Assembly (NCBI RefSeq): GCF_037078405.1
Contig: NZ_JAYMGZ010000001.1
Span: 372,001 to 436,000, forward strand
Reading direction: 5' to 3'
DNA from: Haloarcula sp. DT43
GTDB taxonomy: Archaea; Halobacteriota; Halobacteria; Halobacteriales; Haloarculaceae
DNA: 64,000 bases
The notes beneath the pieces are model-generated. The model was not told the origin of the DNA. It did no database searches and was given only the letters and a program-made list of their open reading frames with translations. Position numbers and translations under genes: made by a program. Positions 17,821-26,000 of this stretch are shown one piece after another (within the stretch, counting starts at the first letter, position 1; every line of letters begins with the position of its first letter).

Positions 17821-18477
17821 ATGGAGGAAGTGGCGGCAGTTCGCCGAGCGGCGTTGGCGGCAGTCGACGATGTCGAGCCCGACCGGCTTCACGGTCGCCT
17901 CGACGCTCGCCTCGAGGACGCGTCGCTGGCACCCGGCGTCCTGACGCTCGTCAGCGCAGGCGCGACCAGCGACCCGCCGGTCGACCTGGGCGACGGCGTC
18001 GCCGACCGCGCCGCCGGCGTCCAACTCATCTACGAGGGGCTCTCGCTGACCCGGCAACTGGCTCGCGACGACCCCTGGGTCACCGGCGACCGCGACACGG
18101 CCGACCTGGACATCCTCATCGCCGACATCCTCGTCTCCCGTGGCTTCTACCTGCTGGCCAGGACCGAGGCCGCCGACGCCGCCGTCTCCGTCGTCCGCTC
18201 GTTCGGCCACGACCAGACGGTCCGCCGGACGACCGACGACGAGAGCCTCGACGCCGCCCTCGAAACCGACATCCTCGAACTCGCGGTCGTCGCCGGGGCC
18301 ACCGCCGCCGGGGTCCGGCCCACCCCGACGCTGCGCGAGTACGCGACCGAACTGGCCGCCGACGGCCTCCCGTCCAACGCCGAGTTGCTCGCCGAGGACG
18401 TCGCCGACGCCCTCCGGGCCCGTGCGGGGGCCGAACAGCCCTCCGGCGACGGGACCGAGGCCGCCGCCGACCACTGA
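17821..18477 (+). CDS. conserved haloarchaeal helical protein
   Basis: The 218-residue protein is largely alpha-helical and acidic. GVQLIYEGLSLTRQLA, DLDILIADILVSRGFYLLA and AVSVVRSFGHDQ resemble the helices that surround the active site in polyprenyl synthetases, but the DDxxD motifs are not present, so it is not a functional prenyltransferase by sequence. It is unlike any enzyme I can name. It is rightward, starts close to a promoter after the divergent crotonase gene and is followed by tRNA-Thr. Confidence 0.75.
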   Translation: MEEVAAVRRAALAAVDDVEPDRLHGRLDARLEDASLAPGVLTLVSAGATSDPPVDLGDGVADRAAGVQLIYEGLSLTRQLARDDPWVTGDRDTADLDILIADILVSRGFYLLARTEAADAAVSVVRSFGHDQTVRRTTDDESLDAALETDILELAVVAGATAAGVRPTPTLREYATELAADGLPSNAELLAEDVADALRARAGAEQPSGDGTEAAADH

Positions 18478-18544
18478 GACGAATCGACATACCGGCCCCG
18501 AATCGAAACGACTTTAGACAATTGCCGGATACACACTGATGCGT

Positions 18545-18616
18545 GCCTGGGTAGCTTAGCGGTAAAGCGCGTCCTTGGTAAGGACGAGACCCCGGATTCA
18601 AATTCCGGCCTAGGCT
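18545..18616 (+). tRNA. tRNA-Thr(GGT), integration site of the element
   Basis: The gene starts GCCTGGGTAGCTTAGCGG, has anticodon stem-loop CGTCC-TTGGTAA-GGACG (anticodon GGT) and T-arm CCGGATTCAAATTCCGG, closing CCTAGGC, which pairs with the 5' strand with one G-U. Its 3' part from position 18567 is duplicated at 28429, marking it as an integration target that stays intact. Confidence 0.96.
18567..18608 (+). repeat. attL copy of the 42-bp repeat
   Basis: This segment runs from the D-arm end through anticodon and T-arm of tRNA-Thr. It is identical to 28429-28470. Beyond it the copies differ (CCTAGGCTT here, TCGAGGCTT at the other end). Confidence 0.93.
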
Positions 18617-18800
18617 TAGCGGGGTTACACGGTTTCTCTCCCCATTTTACGCTGCTCTTATGAAAGAAACCAATGGTACTCAAGAACGCGCCCTTTTACT
18701 ACACGGGCACCCCGACGCCGTCTTGCGATTCGTATAGTTGTCAGGACACTATAAAATCCGCCACCTCGCCGTACAGCGATTCGAGTTTGGAGGATGGTCT

Positions 18801-19994
18801 ATGAACCCGACTGACCCCCTCGACAACCTCGGCGGTGGGGACACGATGAGCGGGGAGATTCCACCCGCACCCGAGGACTACGAGTTCACCTACCCACTCG
18901 TGAGCCGACGCTCCGAGGAAGACCTCGGGGAGTTCGGGATGAATATGGTGGACGACTACCGCGACTTCAAGCACGAACTCCTGTCGTGGCTCGCTCACTA
19001 CGGAAAGCACCCCGAGAAGCGCGAGGGGCTGGCAGACTCGACGCTCGAATCCACCCACTACAAACTCGAAACTGCGTTCCGTTGGCTGTGGCAACACGAG
19101 AACCAGTACACCACCTCGTTCACGCCCAACCACGCAGACAAGTTCATTCGCGTGCTGAACCAGTCGAAGGGGATGATTGACTCGACGGTTCTTCACCACG
19201 CGAAGGACATTAAGCGACTGTTCAAGTTCTACAACCACGCGCGTGGGAAGGACTACGAGTGGGACGTGGAGGTGGAACTCTCACAGTCGAACGGTGGGGA
19301 CGAACGCGACTACCTCCGACGTGCGGCGTTCGAGCCGCTGTATCAAGCCGCGCTCGAATACTCCTCGGTCAAGAACTACCATTCGGTGACACCCGAGGAG
19401 CGTGACCGGCTCAAGATATTCGTCTCACAACGACTCGGTATCCCGAAAGAGAAGGTTGGCCCTGAGGAGTTCAAAGAGGCGAACTCGTGGAAGTACCCCT
19501 CGATAATAGCGACCACGCTGGACACCGGACTCCGACCCATCGAAGTCGGACGCGCGAAAGTCTCGTGGGTGAACTTGGAGGATGAGGAGTTGAACATCCC
19601 AAAAGACGAATCCACCAAGAACGACGCAATCTGGAACTGTTCCCTCAAGAGCCGGACGGCGAAGACATTGGAGCGGTGGCTCGATGAGCGCGCGTCTCTC
19701 ACCAAGTACGACGACCGAGATGAGTTATGGCTCACGCAGAAAGCAACACAGTACGGGTCGAAGTCGTGTAACGCTCTGCTCCAGCGACTCATCGAGAACG
19801 GGGACGTTCCGATTCCCGAACACCAAGACGTGACCTTCTATTCCATTAGGCACGGAACGGCCACATATTGGGCCAACCACGTCGGGCCACACCACGCCCG
19901 CGAACAACTCAGGCACTCATCGCTCCAGACAACGATGAAATACCTACACTCGGACGCGGAAACGCGCAACAGCGCGGTGGAACAAATCTGGTAG
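18801..19994 (+). CDS. tyrosine recombinase / integrase
   Basis: The 397-residue integrase catalyses excision and insertion at the tRNA-Thr site. The SAM-like core-binding domain spans about residues 50-150 and the catalytic domain about 175-397. Catalytic residues seen are Arg245 (TGLRPIEV), Arg350 in SIRHGTAT, His372 in RHSSL and the nucleophile Tyr381 (MKYLH); the usual His of the HxxR box is Tyr347. The ATG at 18801 is chosen because GGAGG lies 7 nt upstream; a longer frame to 18738 lacks such support. It is the first gene after the tRNA, pointing into the element. Confidence 0.92.
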   Translation: MNPTDPLDNLGGGDTMSGEIPPAPEDYEFTYPLVSRRSEEDLGEFGMNMVDDYRDFKHELLSWLAHYGKHPEKREGLADSTLESTHYKLETAFRWLWQHENQYTTSFTPNHADKFIRVLNQSKGMIDSTVLHHAKDIKRLFKFYNHARGKDYEWDVEVELSQSNGGDERDYLRRAAFEPLYQAALEYSSVKNYHSVTPEERDRLKIFVSQRLGIPKEKVGPEEFKEANSWKYPSIIATTLDTGLRPIEVGRAKVSWVNLEDEELNIPKDESTKNDAIWNCSLKSRTAKTLERWLDERASLTKYDDRDELWLTQKATQYGSKSCNALLQRLIENGDVPIPEHQDVTFYSIRHGTATYWANHVGPHHAREQLRHSSLQTTMKYLHSDAETRNSAVEQIW

Positions 19995-19999
19995 GTCGG

Positions 20000-20227
20000 T
20001 CACTCAATCGGCGGTCGTAGGTCACGCCAGCGAAAATCAGCCGTCTCCTCATTTTCGAGTTCGACGCGAAAAATCACGTCGTCCCGTTCGTCGCCGGTCA
20101 CTTCCCCGGCTTCGTCTTCCAGCACGTCCACGACCGTCCCGTGTAGCCCGTGGTATCGTTCGTGGTCGGGGTCGGTCGCATCAGGTATGTCCACCCGCAC
20201 GCGGTCGCCCGTGGTGAATCTGCTCAT
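20000..20227 (-). CDS. small basic/acidic beta protein of the element
   Basis: The 75-residue product begins MSRFTTGDRVRVDIPD and reads as a small SH3- or KOW-like beta barrel: GDRVRVDIP, HGLHGTVVDVLED and DVIFRVELENEE are successive strands, ending WRDLRPP. Such folds bind nucleic acid or proteins. It is the last of four leftward genes and ends 5 bp past the integrase stop. No close named family is recognised. Confidence 0.7.
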   Translation of the reverse strand: MSRFTTGDRVRVDIPDATDPDHERYHGLHGTVVDVLEDEAGEVTGDERDDVIFRVELENEETADFRWRDLRPPIE

Positions 20228-20239
20228 TCGCGTTGTAAC

Positions 20240-20253
20240 GCGATGAGGCGGGG
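20240..20253 (+). repeat. GATGAGGC motif, copy A
   Basis: GCGATGAGGCGGGG lies in the 32-bp gap between two leftward small genes and is preceded by the tight palindrome CGCGTTGTAACGCG (20229-20242). It is one of five similar motifs confined to the gaps of the element. Confidence 0.6.
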
Positions 20254-20259
20254 GCGAAG

Positions 20260-20412
20260 TTAGTCCTTCCTGACCTCCGTCCACTCGCACCCACACGCCT
20301 CACAGGTGTAGTGTTCCTTTGTAACGGTCGGCTCGTCCTTCTCGAACATCCACACGTCGCTGTCATCGCCACAGCGCGGGCACGGTTCCTCTGTCTTCCA
20401 AGCGACGGGCAT
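20260..20412 (-). CDS. 50-residue zinc-ribbon protein of the element
   Basis: MPVAWKTEEPCPRCGDDSD opens the product, which has CPRC and CEAC(GC) knuckles 23 residues apart, followed by EWTEVRKD. This is a zinc ribbon of the type in small haloarchaeal proteins on plasmids and proviruses. It is the third gene of the leftward small-gene cluster and ends 32 bp before the next start. Function unknown. Confidence 0.75.
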   Translation of the reverse strand: MPVAWKTEEPCPRCGDDSDVWMFEKDEPTVTKEHYTCEACGCEWTEVRKD

Positions 20413-20416
20413 CGGA

Positions 20417-20539
20417 TTACTCGTCGCGCTCCTTTCGCTGTTCTATCTCTTGCTCATAGACCCGGTCGGGGTCAGGTTCCGTCTCGGGGTCGCTGTCCCC
20501 AATATCCCCGAGGTGTGCGGGGTCGCGTTCAAGAGCCAT
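20417..20539 (-). CDS. 40-residue acidic peptide of the element
   Basis: The product starts MALERDPAHLGDIGDSDPE and ends in a charged helix (YEQEIEQRKERDE). Its ATG overlaps the stop of the upstream SWIM gene by one base (TAATG), and its own stop is 4 bp before the zinc-ribbon start, so it is very probably translated by coupling. No family is recognised; coding support is the packing and halophilic composition. Confidence 0.6.
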   Translation of the reverse strand: MALERDPAHLGDIGDSDPETEPDPDRVYEQEIEQRKERDE

Positions 20540-21072
20540 TATCGTTCCTCCGGTAACTCGTAGCACGCAAAGCAGGGAAGTGAATCAGCGTCCGGCCCCG
20601 GACACCACTCCTCGCCGTTCGGACACTCGCGTTCGGCTTCGATGAGGGCGGGCGTGTCATCGCGTGTGTCCTCGGGAGATTCAAACGACTCCCCGGCTTC
20701 CTCACCGACGACACCCCCATCTGTTACGGCGCGAACGGGGCTTCGAGCGGTTTGTAGCCCGAGGTGGGAATCTATCGCGTCGGTGTCGGCCCACAACGGG
20801 ATGGCCGTCTCCCCGGTCGCGTAGTGAACACGTCGCTCGTGTTTACATCGTTCATCGGATTCGAGATTGTAGTGCGCGTCGGGACAATCGCATCGGCCCT
20901 CGCGTGTGTCAACGAGGTATTCCGAGCCGCTTTCCGAAACAACGAGGTACAGGTCATCAGCACCTTTCACTCTCCCCGTCTCGGGAAGGACGGTCATCTT
21001 CTCGGTCAGCGCACGAACGGCTCGCTTCGGCAGGTCGGTGGGGTTTTCACCCGTTGGATTGCTACGTTGCAT
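20539..21072 (-). CDS. SWIM zinc-finger protein of the element
   Basis: The 177-residue protein has a SWIM motif, CDC at residues 61-63 and CKH at residues 76-78 (CxC-x12-CxH), within YLVDTREGRCDCPDAHYNL. SWIM fingers bind DNA or protein. A C-terminal cysteine-rich segment (CPNGEEWCPG and CFACYEL) may form a second zinc site. Similar SWIM proteins are frequent on haloarchaeal proviruses and plasmids. The start at 21072 avoids a longer N-terminal tail without halophilic bias. It heads the four-gene leftward cluster, divergent from the winged helix gene. Confidence 0.8.
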   Translation of the reverse strand: MQRSNPTGENPTDLPKRAVRALTEKMTVLPETGRVKGADDLYLVVSESGSEYLVDTREGRCDCPDAHYNLESDERCKHERRVHYATGETAIPLWADTDAIDSHLGLQTARSPVRAVTDGGVVGEEAGESFESPEDTRDDTPALIEAERECPNGEEWCPGPDADSLPCFACYELPEER

Positions 21073-21163
21073 TGGCTTTCTGGCACCACAGAAGGCCACC
21101 GTCCGGCGCTCCAACGCCGGGCGTTTTCCGAACTCCACGCCCCGAGGGAGGCGACCTTCTCAC

Positions 21164-21252
21164 CTATTCCTACGACGGTACTTGTGATAAGTCTTCCCGT
21201 TGTATCTCGAAGGAATAGGAGAAAACCTATCCCTCGCCCGCGTGTACGTACA
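21164..21252. promoter_or_regulatory. divergent control region of the element, with inverted repeats
   Basis: CTATTCCT at 21164-21171 is matched by its inverse AGGAATAG at 21211-21218, and a perfect 10-bp palindrome TGTACGTACA lies at 21243-21252, 3 bp before the winged helix ATG. The region separates the leftward SWIM cluster from the rightward regulator, so these may be operators for that regulator. Binding is inferred, not shown. Confidence 0.5.
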
Positions 21253-21255
21253 ATT

Positions 21256-21495
21256 ATGACCAACGACACATCCCGTCCGCGAGGAGAGGGGGGAGAGTAC
21301 GTAGAGGAGATAACTCCCGAGGATGCCCTCGCGGTTTTCACAGACAACGAACCACTCACGGCGAAAGAAGTCGCGGAAGAACTCGGCGTAGTTCGACGGA
21401 CAGCCTACAACAAATTGGACAAACTCAAAGAACGGGGCGACCTCCGAAAGAAGAAGGTCGGCTCACGAGCAGTAGTCTGGTGGCGACCGGAGTGA
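21256..21495 (+). CDS. winged helix-turn-helix regulator of the element
   Basis: The 79-residue protein has an acidic N-terminal arm and a DNA-binding wHTH: PLTAKEVAEELGVVRRTAYNKL as the helix-turn-helix and LRKKKVGSRAVVWWRPE as the wing. It resembles small archaeal MarR- or TrmB-like DNA-binding units. The ATG is 3 bp after a 10-bp palindrome, suggesting it controls itself and the divergent cluster. Its role in controlling the restriction gene 1.5 kb away is possible but not shown. Confidence 0.8.
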   Translation: MTNDTSRPRGEGGEYVEEITPEDALAVFTDNEPLTAKEVAEELGVVRRTAYNKLDKLKERGDLRKKKVGSRAVVWWRPE

Positions 21496-21512
21496 GCAAA
21501 CGAATCAAGAGC

Positions 21513-21526
21513 GCGATGAGGCCGGG
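21513..21526 (+). repeat. GATGAGGC motif, copy B
   Basis: GCGATGAGGCCGGG lies 17 bp after the winged helix gene. With its downstream AAGTT it resembles copy A. Confidence 0.6.
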
Positions 21527-21607
21527 CGTAAGTTCTGCGGTGGGTTAGAATCCATCAGAACCTTAGGGATATTGAAGTACACAGCAGAACCCCACACTTA
21601 GCCTCTA

Positions 21608-21623
21608 TCCCCGCCTCATCGCA
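21608..21623 (-). repeat. GATGAGGC motif, copy C (inverted)
   Basis: On the minus strand this reads TGCGATGAGGCGGGGA. Together with copy B it forms an inverted pair about 80 bp apart. Confidence 0.6.
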
Positions 21624-22255
21624 CCCCAACTTGTGAACTACACTACGGTCGGCGCGCGCCGGTTAGCACACGCGGGGCCGAAGCGCGCACACAGTATAGT
21701 TGCCCCGTGAGAGAAATTTCTCTATCAGAGATGCAATTTGGGGGTTCACACGCCTCGACACCGCTTCGACAGGAGAGGAAATGCGAGAGAGATAACTCTC
21801 GACAAACTCCCGATTTTTCGACATAGCGAGTCTGGAAGACCTGAGTCTATGGGGCCTACAAGAACGCGCAAATTCACCTTCTTGTGCCTACGTAAGTTTG
21901 CTCCTGAGCGGCCCGGGGACGTGGTGCAGGAGTTAGAGTGAATAATATAATAAATATTGGATATTAAGAAATCTGTTATTTTTGTTTATCGCTCTCCTCG
22001 ATGCGTTTACCACCTCTCGGGGAAGCGCGACGAGGGGCGCGGAGGTCGGGCCGAACGTTCACGGCTATACTCAACGTGTTGCAAGACAGTTCGCCAATCT
22101 ACGGGGGATTACACAAGAAACCACCAACTCGTGTAGACACTCTCCATAGGTTACACTCACATAGTCCAGATTAGAGTTAGCATCACAGGTCTATACTGTG
22201 GGCAATTCACATTTCAGTTCAAGTAGTTCAACTCACAGCAAAGATTTGGTACGAA

Positions 22256-22271
22256 TCCCTGCCTCATCGTA
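22256..22271 (-). repeat. GATGAGGC motif, copy D
   Basis: On the minus strand this reads TACGATGAGGCAGGGA. It shares its TAC start and following CGT.CC with copy E. Confidence 0.55.
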
Positions 22272-23045
22272 GATAAACTTACGAATGAAACATAGGTAGC
22301 CTCACTCTATAGTGGCCCATTAGATGCACCACATCGCAGGGCGCACGCGTGGGGCGTGCCGCAACACGACCAGAGAGGGCGTGCCACAATCGCGTCTAAG
22401 CCCACTCAGCCATACGACAAGTTGCTGTGGATGTTTGAGGCACCGAGGAAGGGGAAGTATCCTCTCGGTCGAAAGATTGTCTCAGGAACGACACAGTACC
22501 ATCTGGAGAGATTCTCACCGATGCGCTTGGAGCGAGGACGATGCGTAGTTCGACACCCCTGACTCCCCACCCATCTTCTCGTCAATCCTAAGCACTCTGA
22601 TAAGCCGGTGGGCAACTTTCGTGGGTGGCTGAATACCTTTCATCAAAGAAAAATGAAACCGCGTAGGGAGCCGCACAGAGCGTCCTGTGACAGAGTGATT
22701 TCAAGCCGATTTCGGGGTAAATCAGGAACACCACCGAGAGCCACCGATTGAGTGGGGTGAGAGAAGCCACCTGTGGCCTCATACGAACCGAGAGGGCGTT
22801 TCTGATAACTCCGAGAGGGATACATCATATCAAGAAAATAAACCGCTCTACGAGCCTGCTCTGCGTTTCGGGTGCTGTCAGTAGGAACCCAAGGCCCGGA
22901 TTCGTGAAATCCAGAGGTGATAATTTACTAAATTTATCTGGTATTTTTGGCACTATTCACTATTTGCTTATGTATTTTCAAGTCATTTGCCCCTCATCTC
23001 GCAACTCACTCACCTTTTTGACGAGTGAACGAATGGAACTGATTA

Positions 23046-26000
23046 ATGCCGGACTCCTCCGCTCTCCACGACTCCATTCGTTCGATTGCCGAACAAACGG
23101 ACGAAGATATGAGCGAGCGCGACGTAGAGAATCTGTTTCTGGAACGCGGCTTCTACGATGCGCTCGACTACGAGGGAACAGGAACCGACCTCCGAAGCGA
23201 GTTTACACTTCCCGACGACCGACGCCCGGACTACATCACTCTCGACTCGAACGAAGCCGTGACTGCGGTGTACGAGTTCAAAACCACCGGGCGCGACCTC
23301 CCACCTCACGAATCGCAACTATTCGGGTATATGGAGTTCTTGCGGGCTGAGTACGGGGTTCTAACCAACGGCGAGGAATTACGCCTCTATCGACGCGGCG
23401 AAGACCGCCCCCTCATCGCGGCGTCGATGGCGTCGATTACTGAGAGTGATGCCCGCGACCTCGTGAGTGCGCTCCAGAAACGCGAGTTCGACCTCACGAG
23501 TGCCGACGACGTGAATCAGTTCCTCGAAGACCTCGACCCCATTCCGCTGGACGAACAAGCGGAACTCGGACAGGAACACTTCTTCGACACCTTCCGGCTC
23601 GAAGAAGGCAGTCCGTTCGCCGACCTCGTGACGGGGCTAATGGACTTGCTCGAAGAACTCCGCGATGAGCAAGAGGCGAAGTTCGTCAAGGGGGCCTACG
23701 ACTTTTGGGAAGCGACCTACGCGAGCGAGCCGGACGAGGTACCAGATTCGTGGGAGCCGTTTATAGACGGGAATCAGTCGCTACGGGACTTTATGTTCTG
23801 TCTCGAAAGCGGCCACGCCCTCCTCGCGCGGCTCCTCTTGGCGAAGGCCACGGAAGACCACGACTTCTTCGCCGGTACCGGCTACGAAGGGATGGACGAC
23901 TACTTCCGAGGCTTACAGGGCTTCGGTCAGAGTATCAACCTTGACGCGTTCCCCGTCGCCGCCGACAACCTCATCGACGATATGCAGGAGCAGTTAGTTG
24001 AAGGGCTGTTCCAAGACGACATTTTCGTGTGGTGGACTGACGGCTACGCGGAAGAAATATCGCGGGGACACGAGACTGGTGCGAGTCAGTTCGAGGCCGT
24101 GGCGACTGGTCGCGGTGATGAGGGCGGCGTGACCCGTATCAGTGAAGCCACCCGCAATCGCTTCAGCCGAGCCGTCGCAGAGGTCTTCTTCAACGTACTA
24201 CGGTTCGACTTCGCCGACGTAGAAGGCGACCTCCTCGGCGACCTCTATCAGCGGTACTTCGACCGGGAAACCCGAAAAGCACTTGGAGAGTTCTATACTC
24301 CACAGCCGGTGGTTGACTACATTATGGATGGAGTTGGGTACGAGCGTGGTGTCTCGAACGAGCGCCTTATCGACCCGTCCTGCGGGTCTGGAACCTTCCT
24401 TGTCGAAGCCGTCGAGCGTTATATACAAGAGATTGAACGCTATGAAGACGACCCAAACTGGAAAGAACACCTCCAAGACCTCTGTACCCGCCCCCGCGTC
24501 GTCGGACTCGACATTCACCCCTTCGCCGTCCTGATGGCACAGATTCGGTTCGTCGTCGCAATCCTTCCCGCCTACCGCGAAGCGAAGCAGTCCCATCCCG
24601 ACTACACCATTCGACGGCTCCCCATCTACCGGACGGACACCCTACGCAACGAGCGTGAACTGACCGGGGCCGACCTCGGCGACGACGGCTCCCGACAGAT
24701 GACTTTCGACGCGATGACCGAGGACGAGCAGGACGTGAGGATTCCCGTTCCACTTCCCGTGGAAGTTGATGAAGATGAAGCCGCCGAGACGGAAGATGGG
24801 TTCCTCGTCCGTCGCGTTCGGATGCCGCTGTTCGATACGATTCAATTGGAGACGGGTGTGAACAACTTCGGGGAGTATTTCGCGGCTCTACAAGGGGTAC
24901 TTGACACCGTCAAAGACCATATGGCCCTCGCGGAGGAGTTCGGTGGCGACTTCGATTGGACGTACCAGAGCGGCCTTGAGGAACGAATCAACCAACACAC
25001 CGAACGGGAATATTCGGGCGTGGAGGAGTTCTTCGCCCCTTACGTTGATGATATGCTTGAGAACGTTCGGTATCTCAAGGAAGAACACAACGACGGGCGG
25101 CTGTTCAAGATGTTCGAGGACACCGTGCTGGCGCTCGTCGTGAAGAACTATATGGAGTACGACTACGTCGTAGGCAATCCCCCCTATGTTCGTGTCCAAC
25201 ACCTTCCCGACCGGCAGAAGGAGATGCTTGACCGACTCTATGATTCCCCCTCTGGAAACTACGACATTTACTGTGTTTTCTACGAGCGTGGGCTGGAGTT
25301 TCTGAAAGAGGAAACGGGGAAACTAGGATACATTACCTCAAATCAATTCCTGCTAACAGACTACGGTGAAGGAATCAGACGCGTACTGCTTGAAGAAGCG
25401 GCGATTGAAGAAGTATATGATTTCAGAGATTCGGGTGTCTTTGAGGACGCCGCTAATCTCCCGGTGATTCTCTTTGCTCGTGATGAGCCGGATGACGAAG
25501 TACGACAAGAAAACCAGATTCGATGTTCCCGAGTCAAATCCAACATCACCGAACATAGTCAGAATAGACTTGACGAGGAGGTTGTCGAATCCATACGTGA
25601 ACATCGAGACGAATCGAGATATAGTGACCAGTACATCGATATTTTTGATTTCCCTCAAACGAAGTTAGATTCCCAATTCTGGTCATTAATGCCACCCGAG
25701 GAGTTGGAGGTCTTCGAGAAGTTAGAGAGACAGCAAAATTCCACATTAGGCGAAGTGACAACATCTATCTCCTCGGGGACTCAGACAAGTGCAAATAAGG
25801 TTTACATCGTTATTCCACAGGATGCAGACCGAATTGACCCGTCGGATTCTGGTGAAACTGTTACTGTAGTTCCCCTTGGTGAGGAGCAGGAGTATGAGAT
25901 TGAAACAGACTTACTCAGACCGTGGTTACAGGGTATTGATGTTCAGCGGTGGCGTGGGGATTGGGCAGGTCAGCACGTAATATTCCCATATCATATAGAA

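Larger units (their letters stand above)
21496..23045. other. gene-poor, AT-rich 1.5-kb gap of the element
   Basis: No gene is convincing here. Short open frames near 21738-21941 and 22324-22562 lack the acidic composition and family motifs of real genes, although the latter (PYDKLLWMFEAPRKG in one frame) could be a decayed coding sequence. The gap contains an AT-rich stretch (about 21938-21985), three copies of the GATGAGGC motif (21513, 21608, 22256) and the promoter of the restriction gene, with TTATGTAT near 22968-22976. Confidence 0.55.

Noticed and set aside
21738-21941. 67-codon open frame in the element's gap
   Set aside because: It lacks acidic composition, a convincing start signal and any recognised motif.
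22356-22562. 68-codon open frame in the element's gap
   Set aside because: The sequence is basic and unlike its neighbours; at most it is a coding remnant, so no gene is called.
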